From CAIYTF01 sp963664845 (GTDB taxonomy: Bacteria; Bacteroidota; Ignavibacteria; Ignavibacteriales; Ignavibacteriaceae): 64,000 nt of DNA. The stretch spans positions 5,084,001 through 5,148,000 of the forward strand of contig OY761615.1 of NCBI GenBank assembly GCA_963664845.1. The letters run 5' to 3'. Under the pieces are notes generated by a model that saw only the letters and a program-made list of their open reading frames with translations, had not been told where the DNA came from and made no database searches. Made by a program: the position numbers and the translations under genes. The first letter of the stretch is position 1, and each line of letters begins with the position of its first letter. Positions 17,944-27,390 of this stretch are shown here, piece by piece.

Positions 17944-17995
17944 ATAAGCAAATCAGTGTTGTATTATTTAACAGATTAACAAACAAGGTTTCTCA

Positions 17996-18613
17996 ATGGC
18001 ATTTACGTTCTTTTTCAGAGACATGCATACTATCGATCACATGGCAAAAATTCTGGCACCCGAAGTCAGCGGGCGAAGCAGGATCCGTGTGTGGGACGCC
18101 GGTTGCGCGATGGGTCCGGAACCCTATACGCTGGCTATAATATTGGCGGAGGCGATGGGAAATTTTTCTTTTAAGAATTTATATATAACTGCATCAGATA
18201 TAGACGAACAGGACACTTTTGGAAAAATTATTATTGATGGCATCTATTCTGAAGAGGAAACCAAACGGATCCCTCCTGATATCTTTGAGAAGTATTTCGA
18301 AAAACTGGCCACCTCACCTCCAACCTTTAAGGTGATAAGTCAGATCCGGGACAGGATCCAGTTTCAGAAACACGATCTGTTATCACTACAACCGATTGGA
18401 TCGGGCTACAGTCTGATCATGTGTAAAAATGTACTTCTGCATTTTCAACCGGCTGAACGAATTGAGGTGCTGAAGATGTTTCACGCGTCGCTTGCCCCTG
18501 AGGGATTGTTTGCAACAGAAAATACACAGAAGATTCCATCTGAAATCAGTCACCTCTTCACGCAGGTAATGCCGGATGTTCAACTATTCAGGAAAGTGGA
18601 ACACACAGCATGA
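17996..18613 (+). CDS. CheR-type methyltransferase lacking the N-terminal domain
   Basis: The 205-residue protein corresponds only to the SAM-binding catalytic half of CheR. It begins at the usual 'TxFFRD' point (FTFFFRDMHTIDHM). It continues with a motif-I block, WDAGCAMGPEPYTLA, in place of the usual GCSTGEEPYS, and LIMCKNVLLHFQPAER in place of CRNVLIYF. The helical N-terminal domain that binds receptor substrates is absent, and so is an obvious pentapeptide-binding beta-subdomain. It may methylate a different substrate from the full CheR at 23.8 kb, or may be regulatory. It sits 52 nt after cheA and overlaps the next gene by 4 nt. Confidence 0.8.
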   Translation: MAFTFFFRDMHTIDHMAKILAPEVSGRSRIRVWDAGCAMGPEPYTLAIILAEAMGNFSFKNLYITASDIDEQDTFGKIIIDGIYSEEETKRIPPDIFEKYFEKLATSPPTFKVISQIRDRIQFQKHDLLSLQPIGSGYSLIMCKNVLLHFQPAERIEVLKMFHASLAPEGLFATENTQKIPSEISHLFTQVMPDVQLFRKVEHTA

Positions 18614-19236
18614 AAGTGTTTCGTCTGGAGACAAATCCTACAATTTATAGCAGCAATGCATATCTGATTCTGGGTGACTGGAATAAGCTGGACGATATCA
18701 ATGCACTTATTGATACAGGATCGGATGGATTTATCCAGCGGCATATTAGAAGGATAAATACCGGTGTCGGAAAAGTGCAAGTTGAAAAAATTGTGCTTAC
18801 CCATACGCATTTTGATCATATTGGCGGCGTGGCGGAACTACAAAAATTATATGATTGCCAGGTGCTATCGTATTCCCGCTACGAGGACAGCCAACGTACG
18901 ATGGTTGACGGCGATATTCTTCATTTGGGAGACAGCTATTTTGAGGTTATCTATAGCCCAGGTCATTCATCAGATTCAGTTTGTCTCTATAATAAAAGCA
19001 ATGGGGTGTTGTTTTCGGGCGATACGCAGATTAGGATTAACACTACCGGAGGGTCATATACGCCCGAATTTATCAACACCATAAGACGGCTTGCCCAATT
19101 GTCAATCACTGTGATATATCCTGGTCATGGTGATCCGTTGAGGGAAAATCCACAAGGGGTGTTACAACAAACCCTCAAAAATATCGAGGCAAGCAAGATA
19201 TATACCGCGTATAAAAGCGGTGGTACTGAGAATTAA
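18610..19236 (+). CDS. MBL-fold metallohydrolase within the chemosensory cluster
   Basis: The 208-residue protein has the metallo-beta-lactamase fold of the glyoxalase-II type. The metal-binding THTHFDHIGG motif (HxHxDH) is present, followed by YSPGHSSDSVCLY, LFSGDTQI and YPGHGDPL, which supply the remaining His and Asp ligands. It therefore looks catalytically competent. The start codon overlaps the truncated-CheR stop (ATGA), so the two proteins are probably made together. MBL-fold proteins linked to chemotaxis are known; Treponema ODP is a di-iron oxygen sensor. The HxHxDH pattern here points to a hydrolase rather than a flavodiiron-like sensor. The substrate is unknown. Confidence 0.85.
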   Translation: MKVFRLETNPTIYSSNAYLILGDWNKLDDINALIDTGSDGFIQRHIRRINTGVGKVQVEKIVLTHTHFDHIGGVAELQKLYDCQVLSYSRYEDSQRTMVDGDILHLGDSYFEVIYSPGHSSDSVCLYNKSNGVLFSGDTQIRINTTGGSYTPEFINTIRRLAQLSITVIYPGHGDPLRENPQGVLQQTLKNIEASKIYTAYKSGGTEN

Positions 19237-19319
19237 ATGTTAATGCATGGTAATTGCACAGAATTGTACGAATAGAATTTTCCAAAATAATTAAACAATA
19301 TGCGAATAGGAGTAATGAA

Positions 19320-22300
19320 ATGAACTGGTTCTACAACCTGAAAGTTGGAGCGAAGCTTTTATCGAGTTTCATACTGGTAGCCTTGGTGGCTGGAGTGATA
19401 GGATATGAAGGTATTTCCAGTTTGAAAATCGCTGATGAGAGTGATATAATCCTGTATGAAAAAAACACCGTGCCCTTGGCGCAAATTGGAATTGTAACCG
19501 AAGCCTTTCAGAGACAAAGAAACAATGTGCTTGAGTTAATCGTTGCCAAAACGGAGTCGAGGAGACAAGATCTGGTTAAAAAAATGGCGGATCGGGATAG
19601 TCAGATTGATGAGAACCTTAATTTGTTTGAGAAAACCTTGCTTTCTGATACCGGAAGGAAAGTTTATGCAGACTTAAAACGAGCTTTGGCAGCTTACACT
19701 CAAATAAGAAAACAGATAATTACGCTAACTGAACAGAATAAAGTAAATGAAGCACTATCTCTTTACCAAGGTTATCTGGATCAGCTTCGTACGGAAGTTC
19801 AAAGTGATATAGAACTGCTCAGGAAGCTAAAAGTGGAGCTTGCGAAGGAACGGGCTGAAATAAACACAAAAGAAGCCAATACGTCAACCCAAATGATGTT
19901 AATATTCATGATCGCGGGAGTACTGCTTGCCGTGGGCTTAGGTATTTTCATTTCCAGAAACATAAGTAAACCTATTAATGAACTCTCACATGTAGCCGAA
20001 CTGGTTTCACTGGGTGACGTTGAAGTAGACGTGCAACAAAAGTCCTCAGACGAAATTGGGCGTTTGATGGGAGTTTTCAAACTGATGATCCAGAGCAATA
20101 AAGACCAGGCAGCCATAGCCGACAACATCGCTGAGGGCAATCTGGGAGTGGACGTAAATGTCCGGTCTGAAAAGGATGTGTTGGGCAAGAGCCTCAAAAA
20201 AGTTGTATTGAATTTGAATAATCTGGTTAATGAAGTTAACGGGCTCTCACAGGCCGCAGTGGAAGGGAAACTCAGTACCCGTGGTAATACCAACAAATAT
20301 AATGGTGGATATAAAGACCTTGTTGCCGGAGTTAACGGAACACTCGATGCAGTCATCGGACCTTTGAATGTGGCTGCGGAATATATGGACCGAATTGCCA
20401 AGGGCGATATCCCGAATAAGATCACAGATAATTACAATGGCGATTTTAATGAAATAAAGAATAATCTTAATGTTTGTATTGATGCGGTGAACGCATTGGT
20501 AGCTGATGCTGTAATGCTCTCATCGGCGGCGGTGGAAGGCAAACTTGCCACTCGGGCTAATGCTTCCAGGCACCAGGGTGATTTTAAAAAGATCGTCCAA
20601 GGTGTCAATGAAACACTTGATGCAGTCATCGGGCCGTTGAATGTAGCTGCGGAATATGTTGACCGTATAGCCAAGGGCGATATTCCAAATAAGATCACGG
20701 ACAGCTATAATGGTGATTTCAACGAGCTAAAGAATAACCTCAACGTTTGTATTGATGCAGTTAACGCAATGGTAGCCGACGCGAAAGTTCTTGCCAAGGC
20801 TGCAGTTGAAGGCAAACTGGCAACCCGTGCAGATGCTTCGAAACACCAGGGTGATTTTCGGGTAATTGTTCAGGGTGTTAATGAAACACTTGATGCAGTC
20901 ATCGGGCCGTTGAATGTTGCTGCTGAATATGTTGACCGTATAGCCAAGGGCGATATTCCCAATAAGATCACGGACAGCTACAATGGAGATTTCAATGAGT
21001 TAAAGAATAATCTAAACGTTTGTATAGATGCGGTAAATGCACTGGTAGCCGATGCAAAAGTGCTTGCCAAGGCTGCCGTTGAAGGCAAACTGGCAACCCG
21101 TGCAGATGCTTCGAAACACCAAGGCGATTTTCGGGTAATTGTTCAGGGTGTTAATGAAACACTTGATGCAGTCATCGGGCCGTTGAATGTTGCCGCCGAA
21201 TATGTTGATCGTATAGCCAAGGGCGATATTCCCCAAAAGATCACGGACAGCTATAATGGCGACTTTAATGAGATAAAGAATAACCTCAACGTTTGTATTG
21301 ATGCGGTTAATGCTTTGGTGGCAGATGCCATTTTACTCTCTACCGCTGCTGTGGAAGGAAAGCTTGCCACGCGGGCCAACGCTTCCAAACACCAGGGTGA
21401 TTTCAAAAAAATTGTTCAAGGTGTAAATGAAACCCTTGATGCGGTCATCGGGCCATTGAATGTGGCTGCGGAATATGTTGACCGTATAGCCAAAGGCGAT
21501 ATCCCCAATAAGATCACCGATAACTATAATGGTGATTTCAACGAACTGAAGAACAACCTTAACGTCTGCATTGATGCAGTTAATGCACTGGTGGCTGACG
21601 CAAAGGTGCTTGCCAAGGCTGCCGTTGAAGGCAGGCTGGCAACCCGTGCAGATGCCTCGAAGCATCAGGGCGATTTCCGTGTAATTGTTCAGGGTGTTAA
21701 TGAAACACTTGATGCAGTAATCGGGCCATTAAATGTGGCTGCGGAATATGTTGATCGCATTGCCAAAGGAGACATCCCGCACAAGATAACGGATAACTAT
21801 AACGGTGACTTTAGTGAGATAAAGAACAATCTTAATGTGTGCATCGATGCAGTGAACGCATTGGTAGTCGACGCACGTTTGCTTTCGACTGCAGCGGTCG
21901 AAGGAAAACTTGCCACGCGTGCCGAGGCTTCCAAGCATCAGGGTGATTACAGAAAAATTGTTCAGGGTGTTAACGATACACTTGATGCGGTTATCGGGCC
22001 TTTGAATGTAGCAGCGGAATACGTGGACCGTATTGCCAAGGGTGATGTTCCGAACAAAATCACGGATAATTACAATGGCGATTTCAACGAATTGAAGAAC
22101 AACCTTAATGTGCTGATAGAATCGATGAATGAGATCACCTCTGTTGCGGAGGAGATTGCCAATGGAAATCTCCAGGTGAGAGCTAAGGAACGGTCAGGAC
22201 AGGATAAACTGATGCAGGCAATGAGTGCCATGATCAATGGCCTGACGGAAGTGGTTGAGAACGTAAAAGCCGCGGCTGACAGTGTTTCAACCGGGAGCCA

Positions 22301-23144
22301 GGAACTGAGCATAGGATCTTCAAAGATATCCGAAGGAGCCAACAAGCAGGCAGCATCGGCTGAAGAAGCTTCCTCTTCAATGGAACAAATGACATCTAAT
22401 ATCAAGCAAAACGCTGAAAATGCCTTGCAGACAGAGAAAATTGCCCTGCAATCAGCACAGAATGCAAAGATAGGCGGCAAGGCTGTTGCAGAAACGGTTA
22501 TTGCCATGAAAGAAATAGCAGGGAAGATTTCGATAATTGAAGAGATTGCACGTCAGACAAACCTTCTGGCTTTGAATGCGGCAATTGAAGCAGCCCGGGC
22601 CGGTGAACATGGCAAAGGTTTTGCCGTGGTTGCATCGGAAGTACGCAAACTGGCCGAAAGAAGTCAGACTGCCGCTGCTGAGATCAACAAACTTTCTGCC
22701 AACAGTGTTGAAGTGGCAGAGAATGCAGGCGAAATGTTGTCCAAACTGGTACCTGATATAACCAAAACCGCCGAATTGGTACAGGAAATTTCGGCTGCAA
22801 GCAATGAGCAGAATGCAGGTGCGGAACAGATCAATAAAGCAATTCAGCAACTGGATCAGGTAATTCAGCAGAACGTAATAGCCTCGGAAGAGCTGACATC
22901 AACTGCCATGAATTTTACTTCGCAAGCTGAACAGCTGCAAAATGTGATGGCGTTTTTCACTACTGATGACAATTCCCAAAAATCAGTTTTGCAGAAGAAG
23001 CCGGCGCATCAGAAAAAGAGCCTCAACAGCGGCGGTAACGTTAACTTGCGTAAGGCGCTGGTAGCTGCGCCTCCAGTGAAAGGCTTCAAATTGAATATGG
23101 ATACAGCGGCTGAGCATGCTGAGACCGAATTTGAAAAATTCTGA
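19320..23144 (+). CDS. Methyl-accepting chemotaxis protein with a giant poly-HAMP array
   Basis: The ATG at 19320 (MNWFYNLKVGAKL), preceded by AGGAG, gives 1274 residues; an in-frame start at 19254 is unlikely. The layout is TM1 (~10-30), a four-helix-bundle-type periplasmic domain (~35-188), TM2 (~191-212) and a canonical HAMP (~213-270). A tandem array of 91-residue HAMP-pair units follows, six full and one partial, from ~337 to ~931. Next is the MCP signalling domain with its tip at ~1074-1110 (TNLLALNAAIEAARAGEHGK). The extreme C-terminus, EFEKF, fits the relaxed CheR/CheB tether motif (aromatic-x-x-aromatic). It should be the main transmembrane receptor of this cluster. The ligand is unknown; the sensor domain is generic. 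Confidence 0.93.
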   Translation: MNWFYNLKVGAKLLSSFILVALVAGVIGYEGISSLKIADESDIILYEKNTVPLAQIGIVTEAFQRQRNNVLELIVAKTESRRQDLVKKMADRDSQIDENLNLFEKTLLSDTGRKVYADLKRALAAYTQIRKQIITLTEQNKVNEALSLYQGYLDQLRTEVQSDIELLRKLKVELAKERAEINTKEANTSTQMMLIFMIAGVLLAVGLGIFISRNISKPINELSHVAELVSLGDVEVDVQQKSSDEIGRLMGVFKLMIQSNKDQAAIADNIAEGNLGVDVNVRSEKDVLGKSLKKVVLNLNNLVNEVNGLSQAAVEGKLSTRGNTNKYNGGYKDLVAGVNGTLDAVIGPLNVAAEYMDRIAKGDIPNKITDNYNGDFNEIKNNLNVCIDAVNALVADAVMLSSAAVEGKLATRANASRHQGDFKKIVQGVNETLDAVIGPLNVAAEYVDRIAKGDIPNKITDSYNGDFNELKNNLNVCIDAVNAMVADAKVLAKAAVEGKLATRADASKHQGDFRVIVQGVNETLDAVIGPLNVAAEYVDRIAKGDIPNKITDSYNGDFNELKNNLNVCIDAVNALVADAKVLAKAAVEGKLATRADASKHQGDFRVIVQGVNETLDAVIGPLNVAAEYVDRIAKGDIPQKITDSYNGDFNEIKNNLNVCIDAVNALVADAILLSTAAVEGKLATRANASKHQGDFKKIVQGVNETLDAVIGPLNVAAEYVDRIAKGDIPNKITDNYNGDFNELKNNLNVCIDAVNALVADAKVLAKAAVEGRLATRADASKHQGDFRVIVQGVNETLDAVIGPLNVAAEYVDRIAKGDIPHKITDNYNGDFSEIKNNLNVCIDAVNALVVDARLLSTAAVEGKLATRAEASKHQGDYRKIVQGVNDTLDAVIGPLNVAAEYVDRIAKGDVPNKITDNYNGDFNELKNNLNVLIESMNEITSVAEEIANGNLQVRAKERSGQDKLMQAMSAMINGLTEVVENVKAAADSVSTGSQELSIGSSKISEGANKQAASAEEASSSMEQMTSNIKQNAENALQTEKIALQSAQNAKIGGKAVAETVIAMKEIAGKISIIEEIARQTNLLALNAAIEAARAGEHGKGFAVVASEVRKLAERSQTAAAEINKLSANSVEVAENAGEMLSKLVPDITKTAELVQEISAASNEQNAGAEQINKAIQQLDQVIQQNVIASEELTSTAMNFTSQAEQLQNVMAFFTTDDNSQKSVLQKKPAHQKKSLNSGGNVNLRKALVAAPPVKGFKLNMDTAAEHAETEFEKF
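20328..22115 (+). repeat. 273-bp tandem repeats encoding poly-HAMP units
   Basis: Six in-frame units of exactly 273 bp start at 20328, 20601, 20874, 21147, 21420 and 21693. A seventh partial unit starts at 21966. Each encodes GVNETLDAVIGPLNVAAEY, then DRIAKGDIPNKITD and AAVEGKLATRA. Units 2, 3 and 5 carry AKVLAKAAVEG/DFRVIVQ. Units 1, 4 and 6 carry (V/I/R)LLS-type linkers and D(F/Y)(K/R)KIVQ. The two subtypes thus occur in the order A-B-B-A-B-A. Confidence 0.95.
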
Positions 23145-23152
23145 ATTAGGCA

Positions 23153-23173
23153 GGGGCATCAGACGGATGCCCC
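23153..23173 (+). promoter_or_regulatory. Hairpin between receptor and cheW genes
   Basis: GGGGCATC (23153-23160) pairs with GATGCCCC (23166-23173) in a perfect 8-bp stem, 9-29 nt after the receptor stop. Only CATCTTT follows, not a strong T-run. It could be a partial terminator or an mRNA processing or stability element that lowers expression of the downstream che genes relative to the receptor. Confidence 0.45.
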
Positions 23174-23216
23174 CATCTTTCAAATAGTAAATTTATAAGT
23201 AAGACAAGGTACTAAA

Positions 23217-23729
23217 ATGAGCGTAACAGGAATCACCGAAGTAAGGCAATACCTTACGCTGACTCTGGAAGCAGAATTGTTTGCAGTTGATGTCGCAAAA
23301 GTCCGTGAGGTTTTGGATTATACCACCATTACGAAAATTCCGCGTACGCCTGAATATATGCGGGGCGTGCTGAATCTGCGGGGGAGTGTTGTTCCCGTTA
23401 TAGACTTGCGGTTGAAGTTTGGTATGTCCAAAACGGAAAACAGAAAAAATACCTGCATAATCGTTCTTGAGATTGTGCTTGAAGACGAAGTGCTGATATG
23501 GGGAGCGTTGGCCGATTCTGTTCAGGAAGTGTTTGAATTTGAACCGGAACAGATTGAGCCGGCTCCGAAGTTTGGTACTAAATTCAAGGCAGAATTCTTG
23601 CGCGGGATAGGAAAACGCGATGAAAAATTCATTATGATCCTGGATATTGACCGTGTGTTTACGACCGAGGAGCTTGTAGTGGTACAGGAAACCGGTAAAA
23701 TGGAACTCGGAAATACAGATGTTGAGTAG
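23217..23729 (+). CDS. cheW: Chemotaxis adaptor CheW
   Basis: The 170-residue CheW-domain protein has the typical blocks YLTLTLEAELFAVDVAKV, REVLDYTTITKIPRTPEYM, GVLNLRGSVVPVIDLR and a final GIGKRDEKFIMILDIDRVF. It links receptors to CheA. The gene follows the poly-HAMP receptor by 72 nt and precedes cheR by about 45 nt on the same strand. Confidence 0.95.
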   Translation: MSVTGITEVRQYLTLTLEAELFAVDVAKVREVLDYTTITKIPRTPEYMRGVLNLRGSVVPVIDLRLKFGMSKTENRKNTCIIVLEIVLEDEVLIWGALADSVQEVFEFEPEQIEPAPKFGTKFKAEFLRGIGKRDEKFIMILDIDRVFTTEELVVVQETGKMELGNTDVE

Positions 23730-23774
23730 TGCTGTTTTAGCCGTCAACACAGGTGTTTATGGGAGACAGCACTG

Positions 23775-24647
23775 GTGGATATGATGGATAGATGCGTCTC
23801 TGCTTCAACAGGAAATTATTTTCGGCAACATCTGAGCTCCCGGGAATTTACGAGACTTAGTGAGGAAATATATTCCTGTTGCGGCATCTGTCTCCCGGAG
23901 AACAAGCGAACATTGATCGAAGGAAGAGTCAGAAGGAGAATGAAATATCTTGGGATTCCCACATTTTCAGAGTATCTGGACTATTTATTTTCCGAGAGCG
24001 GTTACGAGAATGAGGTAATTCCCCTGATTGATGTTGTTACTACCAATAAAACCGATTTTTTCAGGGAGAGCGCGCATTTCAATTTTCTTGTGGAACGTGC
24101 ACTGCCGGAAATGGTATCTGCATCACAGAGGATATTTTCTTTTTGGAGCGCCGGATGTTCTTCGGGGGAAGAGCCGTATACATTGGCAATGGTGTTAAGC
24201 GAATTTTCCCGGAATACCGCACCAGTGACCTTTTCAATATACGCCTCAGATATATCCACTGATGTGTTGCAAAAGGCGGCCACCGGCATTTATGATTTGG
24301 AGAGTGTTGACATAATTCCTATGCAACTGAAGAAGAAGTATCTGCTAAAAAGTAAGGACCCTGCGAAAAAGCTTGTGCGTATGAGCCCGGAAATATGCAG
24401 TCTTGTGAAGTTTCTGCGGATCAATTTTGTTGATGAAGATTATGCTGTGCCGCAGGATTTGGACGCGGTTTTTTGCAGAAATGTATTGATCTATTTTGAC
24501 AAAGAAACACAGGAACAGGTATTAAACAGGATCGCGGGTAAAATACGCAAGGGAGGATATTTGTTTTTGGGTCACTCAGAATCAATAATGGGAATGACGC
24601 TGCCGCTAAAACGGATCGCTTCGACCATATATAAAAAGGTTAACTGA
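23775..24647 (+). CDS. cheR: Chemotaxis methyltransferase CheR, full length
   Basis: The 290-residue enzyme transfers methyl groups from SAM to receptor glutamates. It has the N-terminal helical CheR_N domain (~15-75, FTRLSEEIYSCCGICLPENK), then TTNKTDFFRE, the SAM motif SAGCSSGEEPYTLAM, and CRNVLIYFDKETQ near the end. The start could be the GTG at 23775 (GGGAG 9 nt upstream) or the ATGs at 23781 and 23784; the longest is given. The gene precedes cheB by 2 nt. The full domain set contrasts with the short CheR at 18.0 kb. Confidence 0.94.
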   Translation: MDMMDRCVSASTGNYFRQHLSSREFTRLSEEIYSCCGICLPENKRTLIEGRVRRRMKYLGIPTFSEYLDYLFSESGYENEVIPLIDVVTTNKTDFFRESAHFNFLVERALPEMVSASQRIFSFWSAGCSSGEEPYTLAMVLSEFSRNTAPVTFSIYASDISTDVLQKAATGIYDLESVDIIPMQLKKKYLLKSKDPAKKLVRMSPEICSLVKFLRINFVDEDYAVPQDLDAVFCRNVLIYFDKETQEQVLNRIAGKIRKGGYLFLGHSESIMGMTLPLKRIASTIYKKVN

Positions 24648-24649
24648 AT

Positions 24650-25738
24650 ATGACTACTATGGAATCGAAGTTGAAACGGAAGATACGGGTTTTGGTTGTT
24701 GATGATTCAGCAGTGGTGCGACAAACAATTGTCGATTTGCTTTCGATGGATCAGGATATTGAAGTGGTTGGGACGGCAGGCGACCCTTTTGCAGCAGCAA
24801 AAAAAATTGAAGAATCAGTGCCCGACGTGATAACGCTGGACATTGAAATGCCGCGAATGGATGGGCTGACATTTCTTAAAAAAATAATGGATCAACGTCC
24901 GATTCCCGTAATCATATGCTCCAGTTTGGCTACGGAGGGATCGGAAACCACGCTGCGGGCTCTTGAATATGGAGCAGTTGAAATCATCACCAAACCGAAA
25001 CTGGGGACAAAACAGTTTTTACAGGAATCCCAAATACGCATATGTGACGCAGTCAAGGCTGCGTCTCAAACCGGAGTGAAGCGGAAATCCATTTGGGAAA
25101 CGATTGTACAGCCAAAATTGAATGCAGACGCGGTATTGGCTAAGCCGGGGCACTCATCTTTGATTGAAACAACCGAAAAGGTGGTTGTGGTGGGTGCATC
25201 CACAGGTGGTACGGAAGCCCTCAAGGTGTTTTTGGAAGCACTGCCGTTGGATTCTCCAGGTATTGTAATTGTGCAGCATATGCCTGAACATTTCACCCGT
25301 GCTTTTGCACAACGGCTGGATACGCTCTGCAAAATATCGGTAAAAGAAGCTGAAAGTGGCGATTCAGTCATCAGAGGCCGGGTGTTGATCGCCCCTGGAA
25401 ATTTTCACCTGCTTTTAAAGCGGAGCGGAGCCCGCTATTATGTTGAAATTAAGGACGGGCCGCTGGTAAGCAGGCATCGTCCGTCAGTGGATGTTTTATT
25501 CCGATCTTCAGCCCGGTATGCGGGAAAGAATGCGGTCGGCGTCATCATGACCGGAATGGGCGATGACGGAGCGAAGGGAATGCTGGAATTGAGTGAAGCA
25601 GGGGCTGAGACCATTGCCCAGGACGAAAAATCCTGTGTGGTATTTGGGATGCCCAATGAAGCAATTAAACTGGGAGGTGTGTCACGAATACTTTCATTGG
25701 AAAATATTGCGCATCATGTGCTGATGCAGTGCAATTAA
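24650..25738 (+). CDS. cheB: Chemotaxis methylesterase/glutamine deamidase CheB
   Basis: The 362-residue protein has a receiver (~10-130, phosphoacceptor Asp64 in VITLDIEMPRMDG) and a C-terminal methylesterase. The esterase triad is visible: Ser in VVGASTGGTEAL, His in IVQHMPEHFT and Asp in MTGMGDDGAKGM. It opposes CheR by demethylating receptors when phosphorylated by CheA. The gene starts 2 nt after the cheR stop, and the next gene's GTG start overlaps its 3' end by 10 nt. Confidence 0.95.
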   Translation: MTTMESKLKRKIRVLVVDDSAVVRQTIVDLLSMDQDIEVVGTAGDPFAAAKKIEESVPDVITLDIEMPRMDGLTFLKKIMDQRPIPVIICSSLATEGSETTLRALEYGAVEIITKPKLGTKQFLQESQIRICDAVKAASQTGVKRKSIWETIVQPKLNADAVLAKPGHSSLIETTEKVVVVGASTGGTEALKVFLEALPLDSPGIVIVQHMPEHFTRAFAQRLDTLCKISVKEAESGDSVIRGRVLIAPGNFHLLLKRSGARYYVEIKDGPLVSRHRPSVDVLFRSSARYAGKNAVGVIMTGMGDDGAKGMLELSEAGAETIAQDEKSCVVFGMPNEAIKLGGVSRILSLENIAHHVLMQCN

Positions 25739-27360
25739 AAACGGATATTAATTATCGTATAACTAACTACAACGATGATAAACTTTTTACCATTTGCAGA
25801 ACTATTCCGGATGAGTCCCGCATGAATGCGCACAGGGTTCAGGAAGCATTAAATGCTCTTGAAACCGGCATCCTGATAGTGGACAAGGATAATATTATCA
25901 GAAGTGCAAACAGCATGGCGTCAAAAATAGTTGGGTATGCCACCCACGAACTATTGAACAGGATGCTCGAAGAGGTGTATCAAACCACCCCCGATACCTC
26001 CACAGAAGCGTTTACACACTATATAGGCAAATCGTCATACCAGGAAACGAAAAGCACGGTTTTTGGTTATAAAATTCTCAACACGAAAAATGGCACGACA
26101 ATTCCCATTGAAGAGAAAGTGACCGAATTGTTTGATACTGAAAAAGTGTATGATGGCAGGCTTATCCAGTTTAGCGATTTGAGAAGCAGCAGGGAAGCAG
26201 ACTTAAAATCGTATTCTTACCGGGTATCGTATCTTAAGGTGTTGGAAGAACTGCCTTTTCTTATTTTCAGGGTGAATACTGATCAACATTTTAATTATTT
26301 CAACTCGCAGTGGTTGGAATTTACCGGGCGAACAATGGATGAAGAAATTTATCGGGGGTGGCTTTCCCGGACTCACCCTGAGGACAGGGAAAAATTCGAA
26401 CGCGCGTTTGAAAAAGCATTGCAGCAGCAGACTGTTATGGAAACAGAATTCCGGTTGAAGAATCATGACGGGATTTACCGGTGGTTGTGTTGTATTCTGA
26501 ATCCTTTTACCGGTCCGACCGGTCAGTTTGCCGGATATATTGGTTTCTGTGTCGATATTACTGACAGGAAATTTCTGGAAGCTGAGCTGCGACACGCGAA
26601 AAAGCTGGCGGATAGCGCGAGCGAGGCAAAAACCAATTTCATATCCAACATGAGCCACGAGATCCGAACACCGCTGAATACCATAATGGGGCTGACTGAT
26701 GTTTTGCTTGATATGGATCCTGATTCCGATCAGATAAAGTATCTGGCGCTGGTTAAGGAAGCATCGCAGACATTGCTTCGCTTTTTGAACAATCTGCTTG
26801 CCTATTCGGAAATAGAACTGAAAGAAGAGCCAATTGAAGAAGTGGCTTTCTCCGTTAGCGAGCTTATTGAGGAAGTGAGCGGGCAATTACAACCTCAGGC
26901 CCACCGGAACGGCAGTTCGCTCGACTTCAGCATAGCACCTGAAGTTCCTGACGTTTTATATGGTGACCAGGCGAAATTAGGGACCATCCTGGCGAATTTG
27001 TTGTCAAATGCAATAAAATTTTCTGTGGGTGGTGACGTAAAAATATTGGCATCCAGGGAATATGATCATGAAGTTGTTGATGAACGATTTGAAAGAACGT
27101 TCATTCGTTTCAGAGTATCCGATACAGGAATCGGGATCGCGGAAAAACAGAGAGCCAAAATTTTTGATAGCTTTACGCAGGTTGACGAGTCCCGAACCAG
27201 GACATTCTCCGGCGTTGGATTGGGCCTGGCAATTGTAAAAAGATTCACTGATCAAATGGGTGGACAAGTGTGGGTGGAGAGTGAATTGGGGAAAGGCAGC
27301 TGTTTTCAAATAATTCTGGGTTTTAAGCAGTGCAGCAAAAAGGTAAGCGAATTGACATGA
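25729..27360 (+). CDS. PAS-PAS sensor histidine kinase
   Basis: The product is 543 residues from a GTG at 25729 that overlaps cheB by 10 nt. An ATG at 25822 (MNAHRVQEAL) would drop 31 poorly conserved residues and is a plausible alternative. PAS 1 is at ~33-145 (LNALETGILIVDKDNI) and PAS 2 at ~165-285 (WLSRTHPEDREKFE, WLCCILNPF). HisKA has FISNMSHEIRTPLNTIMG (His ~310), and HATPase has LLSNAIKFS, DTGIGIAEKQ and GVGLGLAIVK. It is cytoplasmic. The stand-alone receiver 30 nt downstream is the likely phosphate acceptor. Its place at the end of the chemosensory array suggests a second input that joins the same output. Confidence 0.9.
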   Translation: MQLKTDINYRITNYNDDKLFTICRTIPDESRMNAHRVQEALNALETGILIVDKDNIIRSANSMASKIVGYATHELLNRMLEEVYQTTPDTSTEAFTHYIGKSSYQETKSTVFGYKILNTKNGTTIPIEEKVTELFDTEKVYDGRLIQFSDLRSSREADLKSYSYRVSYLKVLEELPFLIFRVNTDQHFNYFNSQWLEFTGRTMDEEIYRGWLSRTHPEDREKFERAFEKALQQQTVMETEFRLKNHDGIYRWLCCILNPFTGPTGQFAGYIGFCVDITDRKFLEAELRHAKKLADSASEAKTNFISNMSHEIRTPLNTIMGLTDVLLDMDPDSDQIKYLALVKEASQTLLRFLNNLLAYSEIELKEEPIEEVAFSVSELIEEVSGQLQPQAHRNGSSLDFSIAPEVPDVLYGDQAKLGTILANLLSNAIKFSVGGDVKILASREYDHEVVDERFERTFIRFRVSDTGIGIAEKQRAKIFDSFTQVDESRTRTFSGVGLGLAIVKRFTDQMGGQVWVESELGKGSCFQIILGFKQCSKKVSELT

Positions 27361-27390
27361 ACAAAAATCAAAAAATAGCAGAGTGAACTC

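Noticed and set aside
20328..22115. CRISPR-like array
   Set aside because: The repeats are 273 bp, contiguous without spacers, and in frame; they encode HAMP units.
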